From Fluviibacter sp964387485 (GTDB lineage Bacteria; Pseudomonadota; Gammaproteobacteria; Burkholderiales; Rhodocyclaceae): 16,372 nt of DNA. The stretch covers positions 1 to 16,372 of the forward strand of contig CAYLWV010000032.1 in assembly GCA_964387485.1 (NCBI GenBank). The letters run 5' to 3'. The notes below the pieces were generated by a model, which worked only from the letters and a program-made list of their open reading frames with translations, was not told the origin of the DNA and did no database searches. Position 1 is the stretch's first letter, and the number at the start of each line of letters is the position of its first letter. Below are positions 1 through 6,334 of this stretch, one piece after another. Position numbers and translations under genes: made by a program.

Positions 1-346
1 CACGGATAAAAAACCAGGCCAGAAAAGCCATGGAGAACGGCTTAACGAACCAGTTTACGAACAACGTAACGCCAATGCCCTTCACATGCTGCTTGACTTC
101 ATGCAGCGCTCCGAAATCCACCTTGACCAGCATCGGGATGATCATCACCCAGATCAGTAGACCCACGGGCAGATTGACCTGCGCCACTTCGAGATGACCA
201 ATTGCCTGAAATACACCGGGCATCATCTGCCCAAGCAGCACACCAGTAATGATGCACAGAAAGACCCAGAGCGTCAGATAGCGTTCGAACACGCTCATCG
301 GGGCATTGGCCGCCGCTTTGGCGGTCACTTCACACTGAACACTCAT
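1..346 (-). CDS. acr3: ACR3-family arsenite efflux permease (N-terminal part, cut by window edge)
   Basis: Reading the minus strand from the ATG at 346 gives 115 codons that run off the left edge, so only the N-terminus is present. The start MSVQCEVTAKAAANAP is followed by MSVFERYLTLWVFLCII, then GVLLGQMMPG and VNLPVGLLIWVMIIPML, which are hallmark first-helix stretches of ACR3 permeases (about ten membrane helices when complete). Members export arsenite across the inner membrane. The start is backed by a GGGGA Shine-Dalgarno about 7 bases upstream that lies inside the end of the preceding arsC, and the two genes are one base apart. As last visible gene of arsR-arsC-arsC-acr3 it would expel the As(III) made by the two reductases. 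The family call is secure; completeness cannot be judged. Confidence 0.9.
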   Translation of the reverse strand, partial: MSVQCEVTAKAAANAPMSVFERYLTLWVFLCIITGVLLGQMMPGVFQAIGHLEVAQVNLPVGLLIWVMIIPMLVKVDFGALHEVKQHVKGIGVTLFVNWFVKPFSMAFLAWFFIR

Positions 347-347
347 T

Positions 348-761
348 TCAGATCCCCAACGCTTCACGCACCGCTGGAATCAACCGGGCACGGATGTCGT
401 CACGGACACGGACAAAGCTCTCCAGAGGTTCTCCATGCGGATCATGAAATGGCAAATGAATGCGCGGCACCGGCTTCGGAAAAATCGGGCAGGCTTCATG
501 TGCGTTATTGCAAACCGTCACGACCAGATCAATCGGCTCGTTGATCACGGCGTCGATGTCTTTTGGAAACAGTCCTTCCGTAGGCAGACCGGCCAACTTC
601 AGCGCCTCGATCGCGCCATCGGCCACTTTGGGTTGCGGCGTGGTACCCGCAGAAAGTCCTTTTGCCTTGCCAGCCAGATCATGATTAATGAGGGCTTCGG
701 CCATCTGTGAACGGCAGGAATTACCGGTGCAGAGAACAAGGATGTTTTTAATGTCGGACAT
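348..761 (-). CDS. arsC: Arsenate reductase, thioredoxin-coupled LMW-PTP type
   Basis: A 137-residue protein that would reduce arsenate to arsenite in the cytoplasm. The P-loop CTGNSCRS gives the Cys-X5-Arg signature of the low-molecular-weight phosphatase fold (Cys11, Arg17). Cys84 and Cys91, in CNNAHEACP, are spaced as the resolving cysteines of the staphylococcal pI258 enzyme (Cys10/82/89), so a thioredoxin-recycled three-cysteine mechanism is expected. DPHG, around residue 109, matches the general-acid loop. AAGGA lies 7 bases before the ATG. The gene is 9 bases downstream of a second arsC and one base upstream of acr3, within one operon. Length is normal for the family. Confidence 0.93.
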   Translation of the reverse strand: MSDIKNILVLCTGNSCRSQMAEALINHDLAGKAKGLSAGTTPQPKVADGAIEALKLAGLPTEGLFPKDIDAVINEPIDLVVTVCNNAHEACPIFPKPVPRIHLPFHDPHGEPLESFVRVRDDIRARLIPAVREALGI

Positions 762-770
762 GATGATTCC

Positions 771-1271
771 TTAGTTACGCGGCAGCGTGCCGATATCGTC
801 CAGCTCTTTCTGGAGCGAATGGCGTTCAAGCTTTTCAATCGGCAGGCTAGTGAAAATCCCAATACGGCGATTGAGTTGCATAAATGCATTCTTCACGGCT
901 CGTTGCTGCTCTTCTTCACCTTCAACCTGTGCCGGATCTTCGAGCCCCCAGTGGGCAGTCATTGGCTGACCAGGCCAGATCGGGCAAACTTCACCTGCGG
1001 CTTGGTCGCATACGGTAAAAACAAAGTCCAATTTCGGGGCGTCAGGACCGGCGAATTCATCCCAACTTTTGCTGCGGATGCCTTCAGTTGGCATGTTGTT
1101 GCGCTGAAGCAGGTCAAGCACATGTGGGTTCACAGAGCCTGTCGGCAGGCTGCCAGCGCTATACGCCTTGAAGCGGCCACGCCCCAGTTGATTCAACACC
1201 GCTTCAGCAATCACGCTTCGAGCAGAATTACCGGTGCAGAGGAAAAGCACGTTAAAGACTTTTTCGGACAT
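771..1271 (-). CDS. arsC: Second arsenate reductase, longer LMW-PTP-fold ArsC
   Basis: A 166-residue protein from the second of two tandem ATGs. The first, at 1274, lies only one base from the GAGGTG Shine-Dalgarno, so 1271 is favoured. The N-terminal P-loop is CTGNSARS (Cys12, Arg18), with a downstream pair Cys88/Cys96 in VCDQAAGEVCPIWPG. The C-terminal half, rich in Glu/Gln and containing RAVKNAFMQLNRRI, is typical of the longer ArsC proteins found in proteobacterial ars operons. It probably also reduces As(V), but P-loop sequence and length differ clearly from its neighbour, so it is not a recent duplicate. It may use a different electron donor. Its start follows the arsR stop by about 8 bases, so the two genes are likely cotranscribed and coupled. 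Confidence 0.88.
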   Translation of the reverse strand: MSEKVFNVLFLCTGNSARSVIAEAVLNQLGRGRFKAYSAGSLPTGSVNPHVLDLLQRNNMPTEGIRSKSWDEFAGPDAPKLDFVFTVCDQAAGEVCPIWPGQPMTAHWGLEDPAQVEGEEEQQRAVKNAFMQLNRRIGIFTSLPIEKLERHSLQKELDDIGTLPRN

Positions 1272-1279
1272 CATTCACC

Positions 1280-1642
1280 TCAACAAGAAGTTGAGCAGCC
1301 TGCCTTCTTCCGTCTCTTTTCGGTTGTATCAACCTGTTCGGTTTTGGGCAGACAACTCTGACCCTGACAGCACTTATCCGTCAGGAAAGCGAGAAGCTCA
1401 TCCATCACGCTGTAGTCCGTAGCGTAGTAGATGAAACGACTTTCCTGCCTGGCTTTGATCAAACTGACGCGGCTCAGGTTGGAAAGATGGAAAGATGCCG
1501 TTGCGGCCGGCAAGCCCAACTGCTCAGCAATTGCCGAGGCATTCACCCCTTCAGGACCTGCCTCTACCAGCAGACGATAAATCGCCAGCCGGGACTCATG
1601 CCCCAGGGCAGCCAGCAGTTCAGCAGCATTCAGCGTTTCCAT
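1280..1642 (-). CDS. arsR: ArsR-family arsenite-responsive repressor
   Basis: A 120-residue winged-helix repressor at the head of the ars operon. LAALGHESRLAIYRLLVEAG and the recognition-helix region PAATASFHLSNLSRVSLI are diagnostic of ArsR/SmtB proteins. It lacks the classical CVC metal site in the DNA-binding helix and instead carries Cys91-Cys92 and Cys97 (CCQGQSC), plus Cys116 and Cys120 in CSTSC at the very end. That C-terminal arrangement resembles the Acidithiobacillus ferrooxidans ArsR site (Cys95/96/102), so As(III) is probably bound at the dimer edge. It should repress its own operon and release it on arsenite binding. The Shine-Dalgarno before the ATG is weak (GGAAAT). Confidence 0.92.
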   Translation of the reverse strand: METLNAAELLAALGHESRLAIYRLLVEAGPEGVNASAIAEQLGLPAATASFHLSNLSRVSLIKARQESRFIYYATDYSVMDELLAFLTDKCCQGQSCLPKTEQVDTTEKRRKKAGCSTSC

Positions 1643-1663
1643 ATTTCCAACTTTATCGAATTG

Positions 1664-1685
1664 TTGTGACGATTTTATGACACAA
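1664..1685 (-). promoter_or_regulatory. Candidate ars operator/promoter region
   Basis: In the 41-base gap in front of arsR there is an interrupted inverted repeat, TTGTG-N12-CACAA, covering 1664-1685. On the minus strand it overlaps TAAAAT, a plausible -10 hexamer, with only a weak TTGTGC -35 some 17 bases upstream inside the neighbouring terminator. An ArsR dimer bound here would cover the promoter. This is positional reasoning from a short dyad and is only tentative. Confidence 0.3.
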
Positions 1686-1713
1686 AAAAGCCAGGCACAA
1701 GGCCTGGCTTTTC
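1684..1713 (-). terminator. Rho-independent terminator of the histone-like gene (possibly bidirectional)
   Basis: A perfect 11-bp inverted repeat, AAAAGCCAGGC (1686-1696) and GCCTGGCTTTT (1702-1712), encloses a 5-base ACAAG loop. Read on the minus strand it ends in a run of T and lies 20 bases after the stop of the histone-like gene, so it should end that transcript before the ars promoter. The A/T arms on both sides make it symmetric, but no plus-strand gene ends here. Confidence 0.85.
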
Positions 1714-1731
1714 TTGAACAGCGTCTGATGC

Positions 1732-2247
1732 TTACTTCTTCTTGCCCTTCTTCGCTGGGCGACCGGTCTTGACGCGCTCAACCTTATCCAGCGCAGCGAC
1801 CAGCACAGCATCGGCCATCGCCACCAGGTGCGCAATACCGGCTCGCAGAATCTCGGACTTCTTGAACTCTTTGCCCAGGTTCTTGGCACGCTTCTTCAGG
1901 TCTGCCAGCGCGGCATGCTCATGCGCAGGGAACGAAAAGCTATCACGAACCAGCTTCTGCTTTTTCACAGGTACCGGCTTCACGACATTTGATTTGGTCG
2001 CAGCAACAACGGGTTGACGCTTAACCGCAACCGGTGCCTTCTTAGCCACAACGGGTTTCAAATTCTTTTCAACGATATTGGCAACCGGCTTAGCAGCCAC
2101 CGTACGTGGCTTACGTTGGACGGCAGCTTTTGTAGCGACCGTACGAGCCACGGTCTTGCGAACAGGCGCCTTGGCTGCTGACACGCTGGTCGTCGCCGCC
2201 GTCTTCGTTGCAGCAGTGCGCTTGCGGGGTGTAGAAGGTGTCGTCAA
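1732..2247 (-). CDS. Histone H1-like basic protein with C-terminal ribbon-helix-helix-like domain
   Basis: A 171-residue protein starting at TTG 2247; AAGGAG sits 6 bases upstream, whereas longer in-frame starts lie before that Shine-Dalgarno. Residues 1-98 are a low-complexity Lys/Arg/Ala/Val/Pro/Thr tail with repeated VAAKPVA- and PVVAKK-like blocks, resembling bacterial histone H1-like and AlgP-type DNA-binding tails. Residues 99-163 look folded: a strand-like RDSFSFP, helix HAALADLKKRAKNLG, then KKSEILRAGIAHLVAM and AALDKVERVKTGRP. The strand plus two helices resemble a ribbon-helix-helix fold (inference). The protein ends in KKGKKK. It is probably nucleoid-associated; the regulon is unknown. 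A strong terminator follows, so it is monocistronic. Confidence 0.75.
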   Translation of the reverse strand: MTTPSTPRKRTAATKTAATTSVSAAKAPVRKTVARTVATKAAVQRKPRTVAAKPVANIVEKNLKPVVAKKAPVAVKRQPVVAATKSNVVKPVPVKKQKLVRDSFSFPAHEHAALADLKKRAKNLGKEFKKSEILRAGIAHLVAMADAVLVAALDKVERVKTGRPAKKGKKK

Positions 2248-2296
2248 GATGAACTCCTTAAAAAATCGTTGCGCGATTATGGCACAGCGTCCCACC

Positions 2297-2324
2297 ATTA
2301 TTGATGAAATCAGAATCAAATCAA
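2297..2324 (-). promoter_or_regulatory. Candidate sigma-70 promoter of the histone-like gene
   Basis: On the minus strand, TTGATT (2324-2319) and AATAAT (2302-2297) are separated by 16 bases, a fair -35/-10 pair about 50 bases before the TTG start. An alternative is the extended -10 TGCCATAAT (CATAAT at 2281-2276) closer to the gene. The remainder of the 155-base divergent gap holds no other convincing element. No clear promoter or Shine-Dalgarno is seen for the plus-strand CorA-family gene. Confidence 0.35.
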
Positions 2325-2402
2325 CGAAGTAATATCCTCGTAACAATAATTTAATAGACTGCGCTCATCCGAGCTCAGTTCAATTTCCGAGTCAATTTTC
2401 GT

Positions 2403-3428
2403 ATGGCCTTTATTCCACTCGACGCACTCATAGATCCTTTGCTGATCCCAACTGACGGCGTCGTATTTGCATGGGAAATGCAGGGAAATCAATCCCACGA
2501 AATTGCCTCTGATCAGATTGACGCCGCCCTGGCCGACAACAACAAATCCTTGTGGCTGCACCTTAATCTGTCCAATGCTCGTGTGCAACGCTGGCTGCGC
2601 CATACACCGCAACTACCGGACTCGCTAAAGGAAGCCATTCTCGACGAAGTCAGCCGTAGCCGGATGGAAACCATCGAGGAATTCGGCGATGGTCTGATGA
2701 TGGTCATGAACGACTTCCGTATCGGCCTGAACCACTCCGGCGATGAAGAAGAAACCGGCACTCTCTGGGCCATCATGACGCCACGGCTCATGCTGTCATT
2801 ACGGGCACATCCGCTCCTAACGACCGACACACTCCGTCAGTTATTACGGCAAAAACGCATCACGCCAAAATCTGTCGTTGATCTTTATCATGAACTGATC
2901 GAAGAACGCGCCACCCACCTACGTCGAAAAACAGATCAGCTGTCAGACCAGATGGATGATCTCGAAGAAGTGCTTATCGCCGGTGATCGCCTGCCCGAGC
3001 ACGAAACACTGGGCAGACTCCGTATCACCTGCAGCCGGTTACGTCGCCACTATGCACCGGAGCTCACCGCCCTGCGCCGACTCATTCGGCGTCGCCCCAC
3101 CTGGTTTAGCGATGATGATGCCGACAAACTCCGTGAGCAGATCGAGCTACTGGCCTTTCTGGTCGACGAAGTGAATAACCTCTATGAACGGGCCAAAGTC
3201 CTGCAGGACGAGCTATCTGCACACGTTGCAGAATTCAACGCCAAGAACCTGCAGGTGCTTTCGGTCATGACCGTGATCTTTCTGCCGATGACACTGGTCA
3301 CCGGTGTGATGGGTATGAACATGGAAGATCTACCTGGCCTGGAACATTCATTCTGGGCTGTCATGATCATCATGTTTGGCGCAGGACTCGCCGTCTATCT
3401 TGGGCTACGATTCCGTCGCGTTATTTAA
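2403..3428 (+). CDS. CorA/ZntB-family divalent metal transporter
   Basis: A 341-residue protein of the 2-TM GxN channel family, which moves Mg2+, Co2+, Ni2+ or Zn2+ across the inner membrane as a pentamer. The long N-terminal cytoplasmic part (1-282) includes SLWLHLNLSN and DEVSRSRMETIEEFGDGLMM, typical of the ZntB branch, then an extended charged helix with coiled-coil character. TM1 spans about 283-303 and ends in the signature GMNM (304-307); a short loop MEDLPG follows, then TM2 at about 317-336 and a basic C-terminus. Whether it carries zinc or magnesium cannot be read from sequence. The ATG is not preceded by a clear Shine-Dalgarno, so the start could shift. It precedes the lipid genes by 48 bases; co-regulation is unproven. 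Confidence 0.9.
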   Translation: MAFIPLDALIDPLLIPTDGVVFAWEMQGNQSHEIASDQIDAALADNNKSLWLHLNLSNARVQRWLRHTPQLPDSLKEAILDEVSRSRMETIEEFGDGLMMVMNDFRIGLNHSGDEEETGTLWAIMTPRLMLSLRAHPLLTTDTLRQLLRQKRITPKSVVDLYHELIEERATHLRRKTDQLSDQMDDLEEVLIAGDRLPEHETLGRLRITCSRLRRHYAPELTALRRLIRRRPTWFSDDDADKLREQIELLAFLVDEVNNLYERAKVLQDELSAHVAEFNAKNLQVLSVMTVIFLPMTLVTGVMGMNMEDLPGLEHSFWAVMIIMFGAGLAVYLGLRFRRVI

Positions 3429-3476
3429 TATTGACGTCACATTTATTTAAAACCAGCGTCACACAGCTCATGCCTA

Positions 3477-4301
3477 ATGTGTGTCGTGGAAAATCAAGAA
3501 TACCGCTTTCGCACGATCTGGATCTCTGACGTGCATCTCGGCACCCCAGGCTGCCAGGCTAATTACCTCCTCGACTTTCTCCGTACGCACGAGTCCGATA
3601 CCCTGTATCTCGTGGGAGATATCCTTGACGGGTGGCACCTCAAAAAGGGCTGGTACTGGCCACAGACGCACAATGATGTGGTTCAGAAAATTCTACGCAA
3701 GGGCCGCAAAGGTACCCGCGTTGTTTTCATACCCGGCAATCATGACGAAAGTGTCCGACAATTCATCGGCTTGAGCTTCGGAGAAATCGAAGTCAAGGAA
3801 GATGATATTCACACCCTGGCCAACGGCAAGCGTATGTGGATTACGCATGGCGACCTTTTTGACGGCGTCATGCAGCATGCCCGATGGCTGGCCTATGTGG
3901 GTGACAGTGCCTACACCGTCATTCTCAAACTCAATCGCTGGTTCAACGCCATACGTGTGCGCATGGGGCTACCTTATTGGTCCCTATCGCAGTATCTGAA
4001 ACACCAGGTTAAAAATGCGGTGAACTTTATTTCCGCCTTCGAACATGTCATGACCGAAGAGGCCAAGAGGCGACAGTGCGATGGCGTTGTATGCGGCCAT
4101 ATTCACAAAGCAGAAATCCGCGATATCAACGGCATCCTCTATGCCAACGACGGTGACTGGGTGGAAAGTCTGACAGCGCTCGTTGAAGACTTTGACGGCA
4201 ATCTCGAAATCGTTCACTGGAACCGTCGGGTTGATGCGCCACTGAACCTGCTCAGTTTGCACCAGGAGCTGTCGAACCAGGCACTCGGCTCAAACCACTG
4301 A
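3477..4301 (+). CDS. plcP: PlcP-type phospholipase C (calcineurin-like metallophosphoesterase)
   Basis: A 274-residue metallophosphoesterase whose metal ligands are all visible: D18-x-H20 in ISDVHLG, GDILD (48-51), GNHD (87-90), THGD (123-126) and GHIH (207-210). The stretches LVGDILDGWHLKKGWYWPQ, THNDVVQKILRKGRKGTRV and YANDGDWVES are characteristic of PlcP, an enzyme often mis-annotated as UDP-2,3-diacylglucosamine diphosphatase (LpxH). PlcP cleaves phospholipid headgroups under phosphate limitation, releasing diacylglycerol. The pairing with an Agt-type glycosyltransferase 21 bases downstream, then diacylglycerol kinase, supports PlcP over LpxH. The start has no clear Shine-Dalgarno; GTG at 3486 is an alternative. 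LpxH-like activity cannot be wholly excluded. Confidence 0.85.
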   Translation: MCVVENQEYRFRTIWISDVHLGTPGCQANYLLDFLRTHESDTLYLVGDILDGWHLKKGWYWPQTHNDVVQKILRKGRKGTRVVFIPGNHDESVRQFIGLSFGEIEVKEDDIHTLANGKRMWITHGDLFDGVMQHARWLAYVGDSAYTVILKLNRWFNAIRVRMGLPYWSLSQYLKHQVKNAVNFISAFEHVMTEEAKRRQCDGVVCGHIHKAEIRDINGILYANDGDWVESLTALVEDFDGNLEIVHWNRRVDAPLNLLSLHQELSNQALGSNH

Positions 4302-4322
4302 ATCAGCACACAGGGGATGACA

Positions 4323-5333
4323 ATGAATATTCTGATCGTGACAGATGCCTGGGAGCCCCAGGTCAATGGTGTGGTGCGGACCATCAAATCGACTCGTCGC
4401 GAACTGGAAAAGCAGGGGCATCATGTCGACATTCTAAGTCCGCTTGAATTCAAAACCGTTCCCTGCCCTACCTATCCGGATATCCAGCTCTCGCTGCGCC
4501 CCAAGCGGCAGGTCTTTCAGCGTATTGACGACTTCAACCCCGACGCCATTCATATTGCGACAGAAGGACCACTGGGATTGGCGGCCCGATCATGGGCGCT
4601 GAAACACAATTTTCCTTTTACGACGGCTTATCACACCCGATTCCCGGAATATGTCCATGCCCGACTGCGGGTGCCGCTCAGCTGGACCTATCAATATCTG
4701 AAATGGTTTCACGGCCCGGCCAGAGCCGTGATGGCCCCAACCCATGTGGTCAAGCACGACCTCGATATCTGCGGTTTTAAAAATGTCGTCCTTTGGAGTC
4801 GCGGCGTTGAGCTCGATATCTTTACACCGCGCAAAGTGCAGCGACTGGGAACGCGCCCACCAATTTTTCTCTATGTCGGCCGTGTGGCCGTAGAAAAGAA
4901 CATCGAGGCTTTTCTGGAACTTGATCTACCGGGCTCCAAATGGGTCGCCGGTGAAGGCCCCGCACTCGCAGCGCTCCGCGCCAAATACCCCAAAGCCAAC
5001 TTTATGGGGGTACTCAGTCAGAATGAACTGGCTGAAGTGTACTCATCGGCTGACGTATTTGTGTTCCCGAGTAAAACCGATACCTTTGGTCTTGTTCTGC
5101 TCGAAGCCATGGCCTGTGGATTACCCGTAGCGGCTTATCCGGTAACTGGACCCCTGGATGTGATCGGTGATGCGCCTGCCGGTGCCTTAAACCATGACCT
5201 GCGTCAGGCCTGCCTGGATGCACTGGCACTGAAGCGTGAAGATGCCTTGTCTCATGCCCAGAAATTCTCCTGGGCCGCCGCCACCGAGCAATTTCTGAAA
5301 CATCTGCATCCACAACAGAAGGACCCGATTTGA
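4323..5333 (+). CDS. agt: Agt-type diacylglycerol glycosyltransferase (GT4 family)
   Basis: A 336-residue GT-B glycosyltransferase. The start is the second ATG: AGGGG lies 6 bases before 4323 but abuts the ATG at 4317. The N-terminal domain has TDAWEPQVNGVVRT, FKTVPCPTYPDIQLSL, IATEGPLGLAAR (78-89) and TAYHTRFPEY (101-110). The C-terminal domain has YVGRVAVEKNIEAFL (184-198), AGEGPAL and PSKTDTFGLVLLEAMACGLP (249-268), the nucleotide-sugar motif. This matches the family that glycosylates diacylglycerol in alphaproteobacteria and marine bacteria during phosphate starvation. It probably uses the diacylglycerol made by the upstream PlcP; the sugar donor (UDP-glucose or UDP-glucuronate) cannot be read. 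The stop overlaps the TTG start of the kinase gene. A mannosyltransferase role is the main alternative. Confidence 0.82.
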   Translation: MNILIVTDAWEPQVNGVVRTIKSTRRELEKQGHHVDILSPLEFKTVPCPTYPDIQLSLRPKRQVFQRIDDFNPDAIHIATEGPLGLAARSWALKHNFPFTTAYHTRFPEYVHARLRVPLSWTYQYLKWFHGPARAVMAPTHVVKHDLDICGFKNVVLWSRGVELDIFTPRKVQRLGTRPPIFLYVGRVAVEKNIEAFLELDLPGSKWVAGEGPALAALRAKYPKANFMGVLSQNELAEVYSSADVFVFPSKTDTFGLVLLEAMACGLPVAAYPVTGPLDVIGDAPAGALNHDLRQACLDALALKREDALSHAQKFSWAAATEQFLKHLHPQQKDPI

Positions 5334-5740
5334 CCTCGCCGCTGCAGGATTACGATCCCCGGCAGAACCCCTATAAAGTTCACCACGGATTAAAACGTGT
5401 CTGGTTAGCCGGTGGCCATTCTTTACAAGGGCTGGTTTTTGCCATCCGAGAAGAAAGCGCCTTCCGTCAGGAGCTGACTCTGGCGCTGCTCATGCTTCCC
5501 TGGGCTTTTGCCTACAGTTTTACCAGCGTAGAACGTCTGCTGTTAATTGGCGCTCTGTTGCTAGTGCTCATCGTCGAGCTGGTCAATTCCGGCATCGAGG
5601 CCGCCATAGATCGAATTTCCTTCGAAAGACACAGCCTCTCAAAACGCGCCAAAGACTATGGCAGTGCCGCCGTCTTGTTAGCGTTGCTATTCTGCGGCGG
5701 CGTCTGGGCTACAATTTTTTACCCTGTTTTTTTTAGTTGA
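5330..5740 (+). CDS. dgkA: Diacylglycerol kinase (DgkA)
   Basis: A 136-residue inner-membrane kinase that phosphorylates diacylglycerol to phosphatidate. The core matches the prokaryotic trimeric family: GLVFAIREESAFRQE near the first amphipathic helix, the catalytic stretch VELVNSGIEAAIDRI (Glu83, Asn86, Glu90 aligning with E. coli Glu69, Asn72, Glu76), and LSKRAKDYGSAAVLLALL. Three membrane helices fall at about 50-63, 68-87 and 112-132. The TTG start at 5330 overlaps the agt stop (TTGA) and has AGAAGGA about 6 bases upstream, implying translational coupling. In this operon it likely recycles the diacylglycerol released by PlcP. An N-terminal extension of about 15 residues compared with E. 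coli is present. Confidence 0.92.
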   Translation: MTSPLQDYDPRQNPYKVHHGLKRVWLAGGHSLQGLVFAIREESAFRQELTLALLMLPWAFAYSFTSVERLLLIGALLLVLIVELVNSGIEAAIDRISFERHSLSKRAKDYGSAAVLLALLFCGGVWATIFYPVFFS

Positions 5741-5751
5741 ACTTATCCGAA

Positions 5752-6246
5752 ATGAATCTGATTTTATGGCGTCACGCCGAAGCCATCGATCTCGGCACCC
5801 CCGTAACACCCGGTTGTAAGCGAGACCTTGATCGCCAACTCACCGAACGGGGACAACAACAGGCTGCCGCCACGGCACGCTGGCTCAACAAAAACCTGAA
5901 GCGCGATTTTCGCGTTATCACCAGCCCTGCACTACGTGCACTCCAGACAGCTAAAGCATTCACAGACAAACCCGAAATCATTCAGGAACTATGCCCTCTG
6001 GCCGATGCTAGTCACGTGCTCGCGGCGATCAACTGGCCACAAGGTAAAGATGTGATTGTGATTGGTCATCAACCCTGGCTGGGTCGTGTGGCCAGCTTGC
6101 TGCTTTCCGGACAAGAGCAGGATTGGTCAGTCAAAAAATCGGCCATCTGGTGGTTGTCGCATCGGGTACGCAAACAGGAGGATCAGGAAAAACCTCAAAC
6201 AGTGCTAAGACTGGTGCTGCCGCCGGATCTGATCACACTCGGCTGA
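5752..6246 (+). CDS. sixA: SixA-like phosphohistidine phosphatase
   Basis: A 164-residue histidine-phosphatase-superfamily protein of the short SixA type. The N-terminal RHAEA (Arg7, His8) gives the phospho-accepting histidine, LTERGQQQA follows, and IGHQPWLG supplies the second catalytic histidine (His106). SixA removes phosphate from phosphohistidine on signalling proteins; in E. coli its target is the nitrogen phosphotransferase protein NPr. The start at 5752 gives the usual MNLILWRHAE opening. A TTG at 5737 overlapping the dgkA stop is a possible longer start; neither has a clear Shine-Dalgarno. It is the last gene of the plcP-agt-dgkA run, and a PHO-box array begins one base after its stop. 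Confidence 0.87.
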   Translation: MNLILWRHAEAIDLGTPVTPGCKRDLDRQLTERGQQQAAATARWLNKNLKRDFRVITSPALRALQTAKAFTDKPEIIQELCPLADASHVLAAINWPQGKDVIVIGHQPWLGRVASLLLSGQEQDWSVKKSAIWWLSHRVRKQEDQEKPQTVLRLVLPPDLITLG

Positions 6247-6286
6247 CTTTCATCATTCTGTCATCACTTGTTCATGGTTTCGTCAT
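6247..6286 (+). promoter_or_regulatory. Four-unit PHO-box array (PhoB binding sites) before olsB
   Basis: Four 7-base units recur every 11 bases with 4-base spacers: CTTTCAT (6247), CTGTCAT (6258), TGTTCAT (6269) and TCGTCAT (6280). The PHO-box consensus is repeats of CTGTCAT with 4-base spacers, and the second unit matches exactly. Four units give two PhoB dimer sites. The array starts directly after the sixA stop and points at olsB, which is known to be PhoB-activated in Sinorhizobium. Confidence 0.88.
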
Positions 6287-6296
6287 TTCCTACAGA

Positions 6297-6302
6297 TACA
6301 GT
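6297..6302 (+). promoter_or_regulatory. -10 element of the PhoB-dependent olsB promoter
   Basis: TACAGT fits TAnnnT and begins 10 bases after the last PHO-box unit, the usual distance where PhoB replaces the -35 element. Transcription would start near 6309, leaving a leader of about 26 bases that carries the TGAGGA Shine-Dalgarno. Confidence 0.65.
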
Positions 6303-6334
6303 CTTCTCAGGTTCAAGAACAACTGAGGACATCC

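Noticed and set aside
2248..2346. 33-residue upstream extension of the histone-like protein
   Set aside because: A strong AAGGAG sits just before TTG 2247, inside the putative extension, and the extension is hydrophobic and unlike the rest.
2380..2398. Repeated TCAATTT just before the CorA-family gene as a PHO box
   Set aside because: The repeat period is 12, not 11, and the units lack the GTCAT core, so it does not fit PhoB sites.
3477..4301. Annotation as LpxH (UDP-2,3-diacylglucosamine diphosphatase)
   Set aside because: The fold and metal motifs are shared, but the specific sequence blocks and the Agt-DgkA neighbours fit PlcP better.
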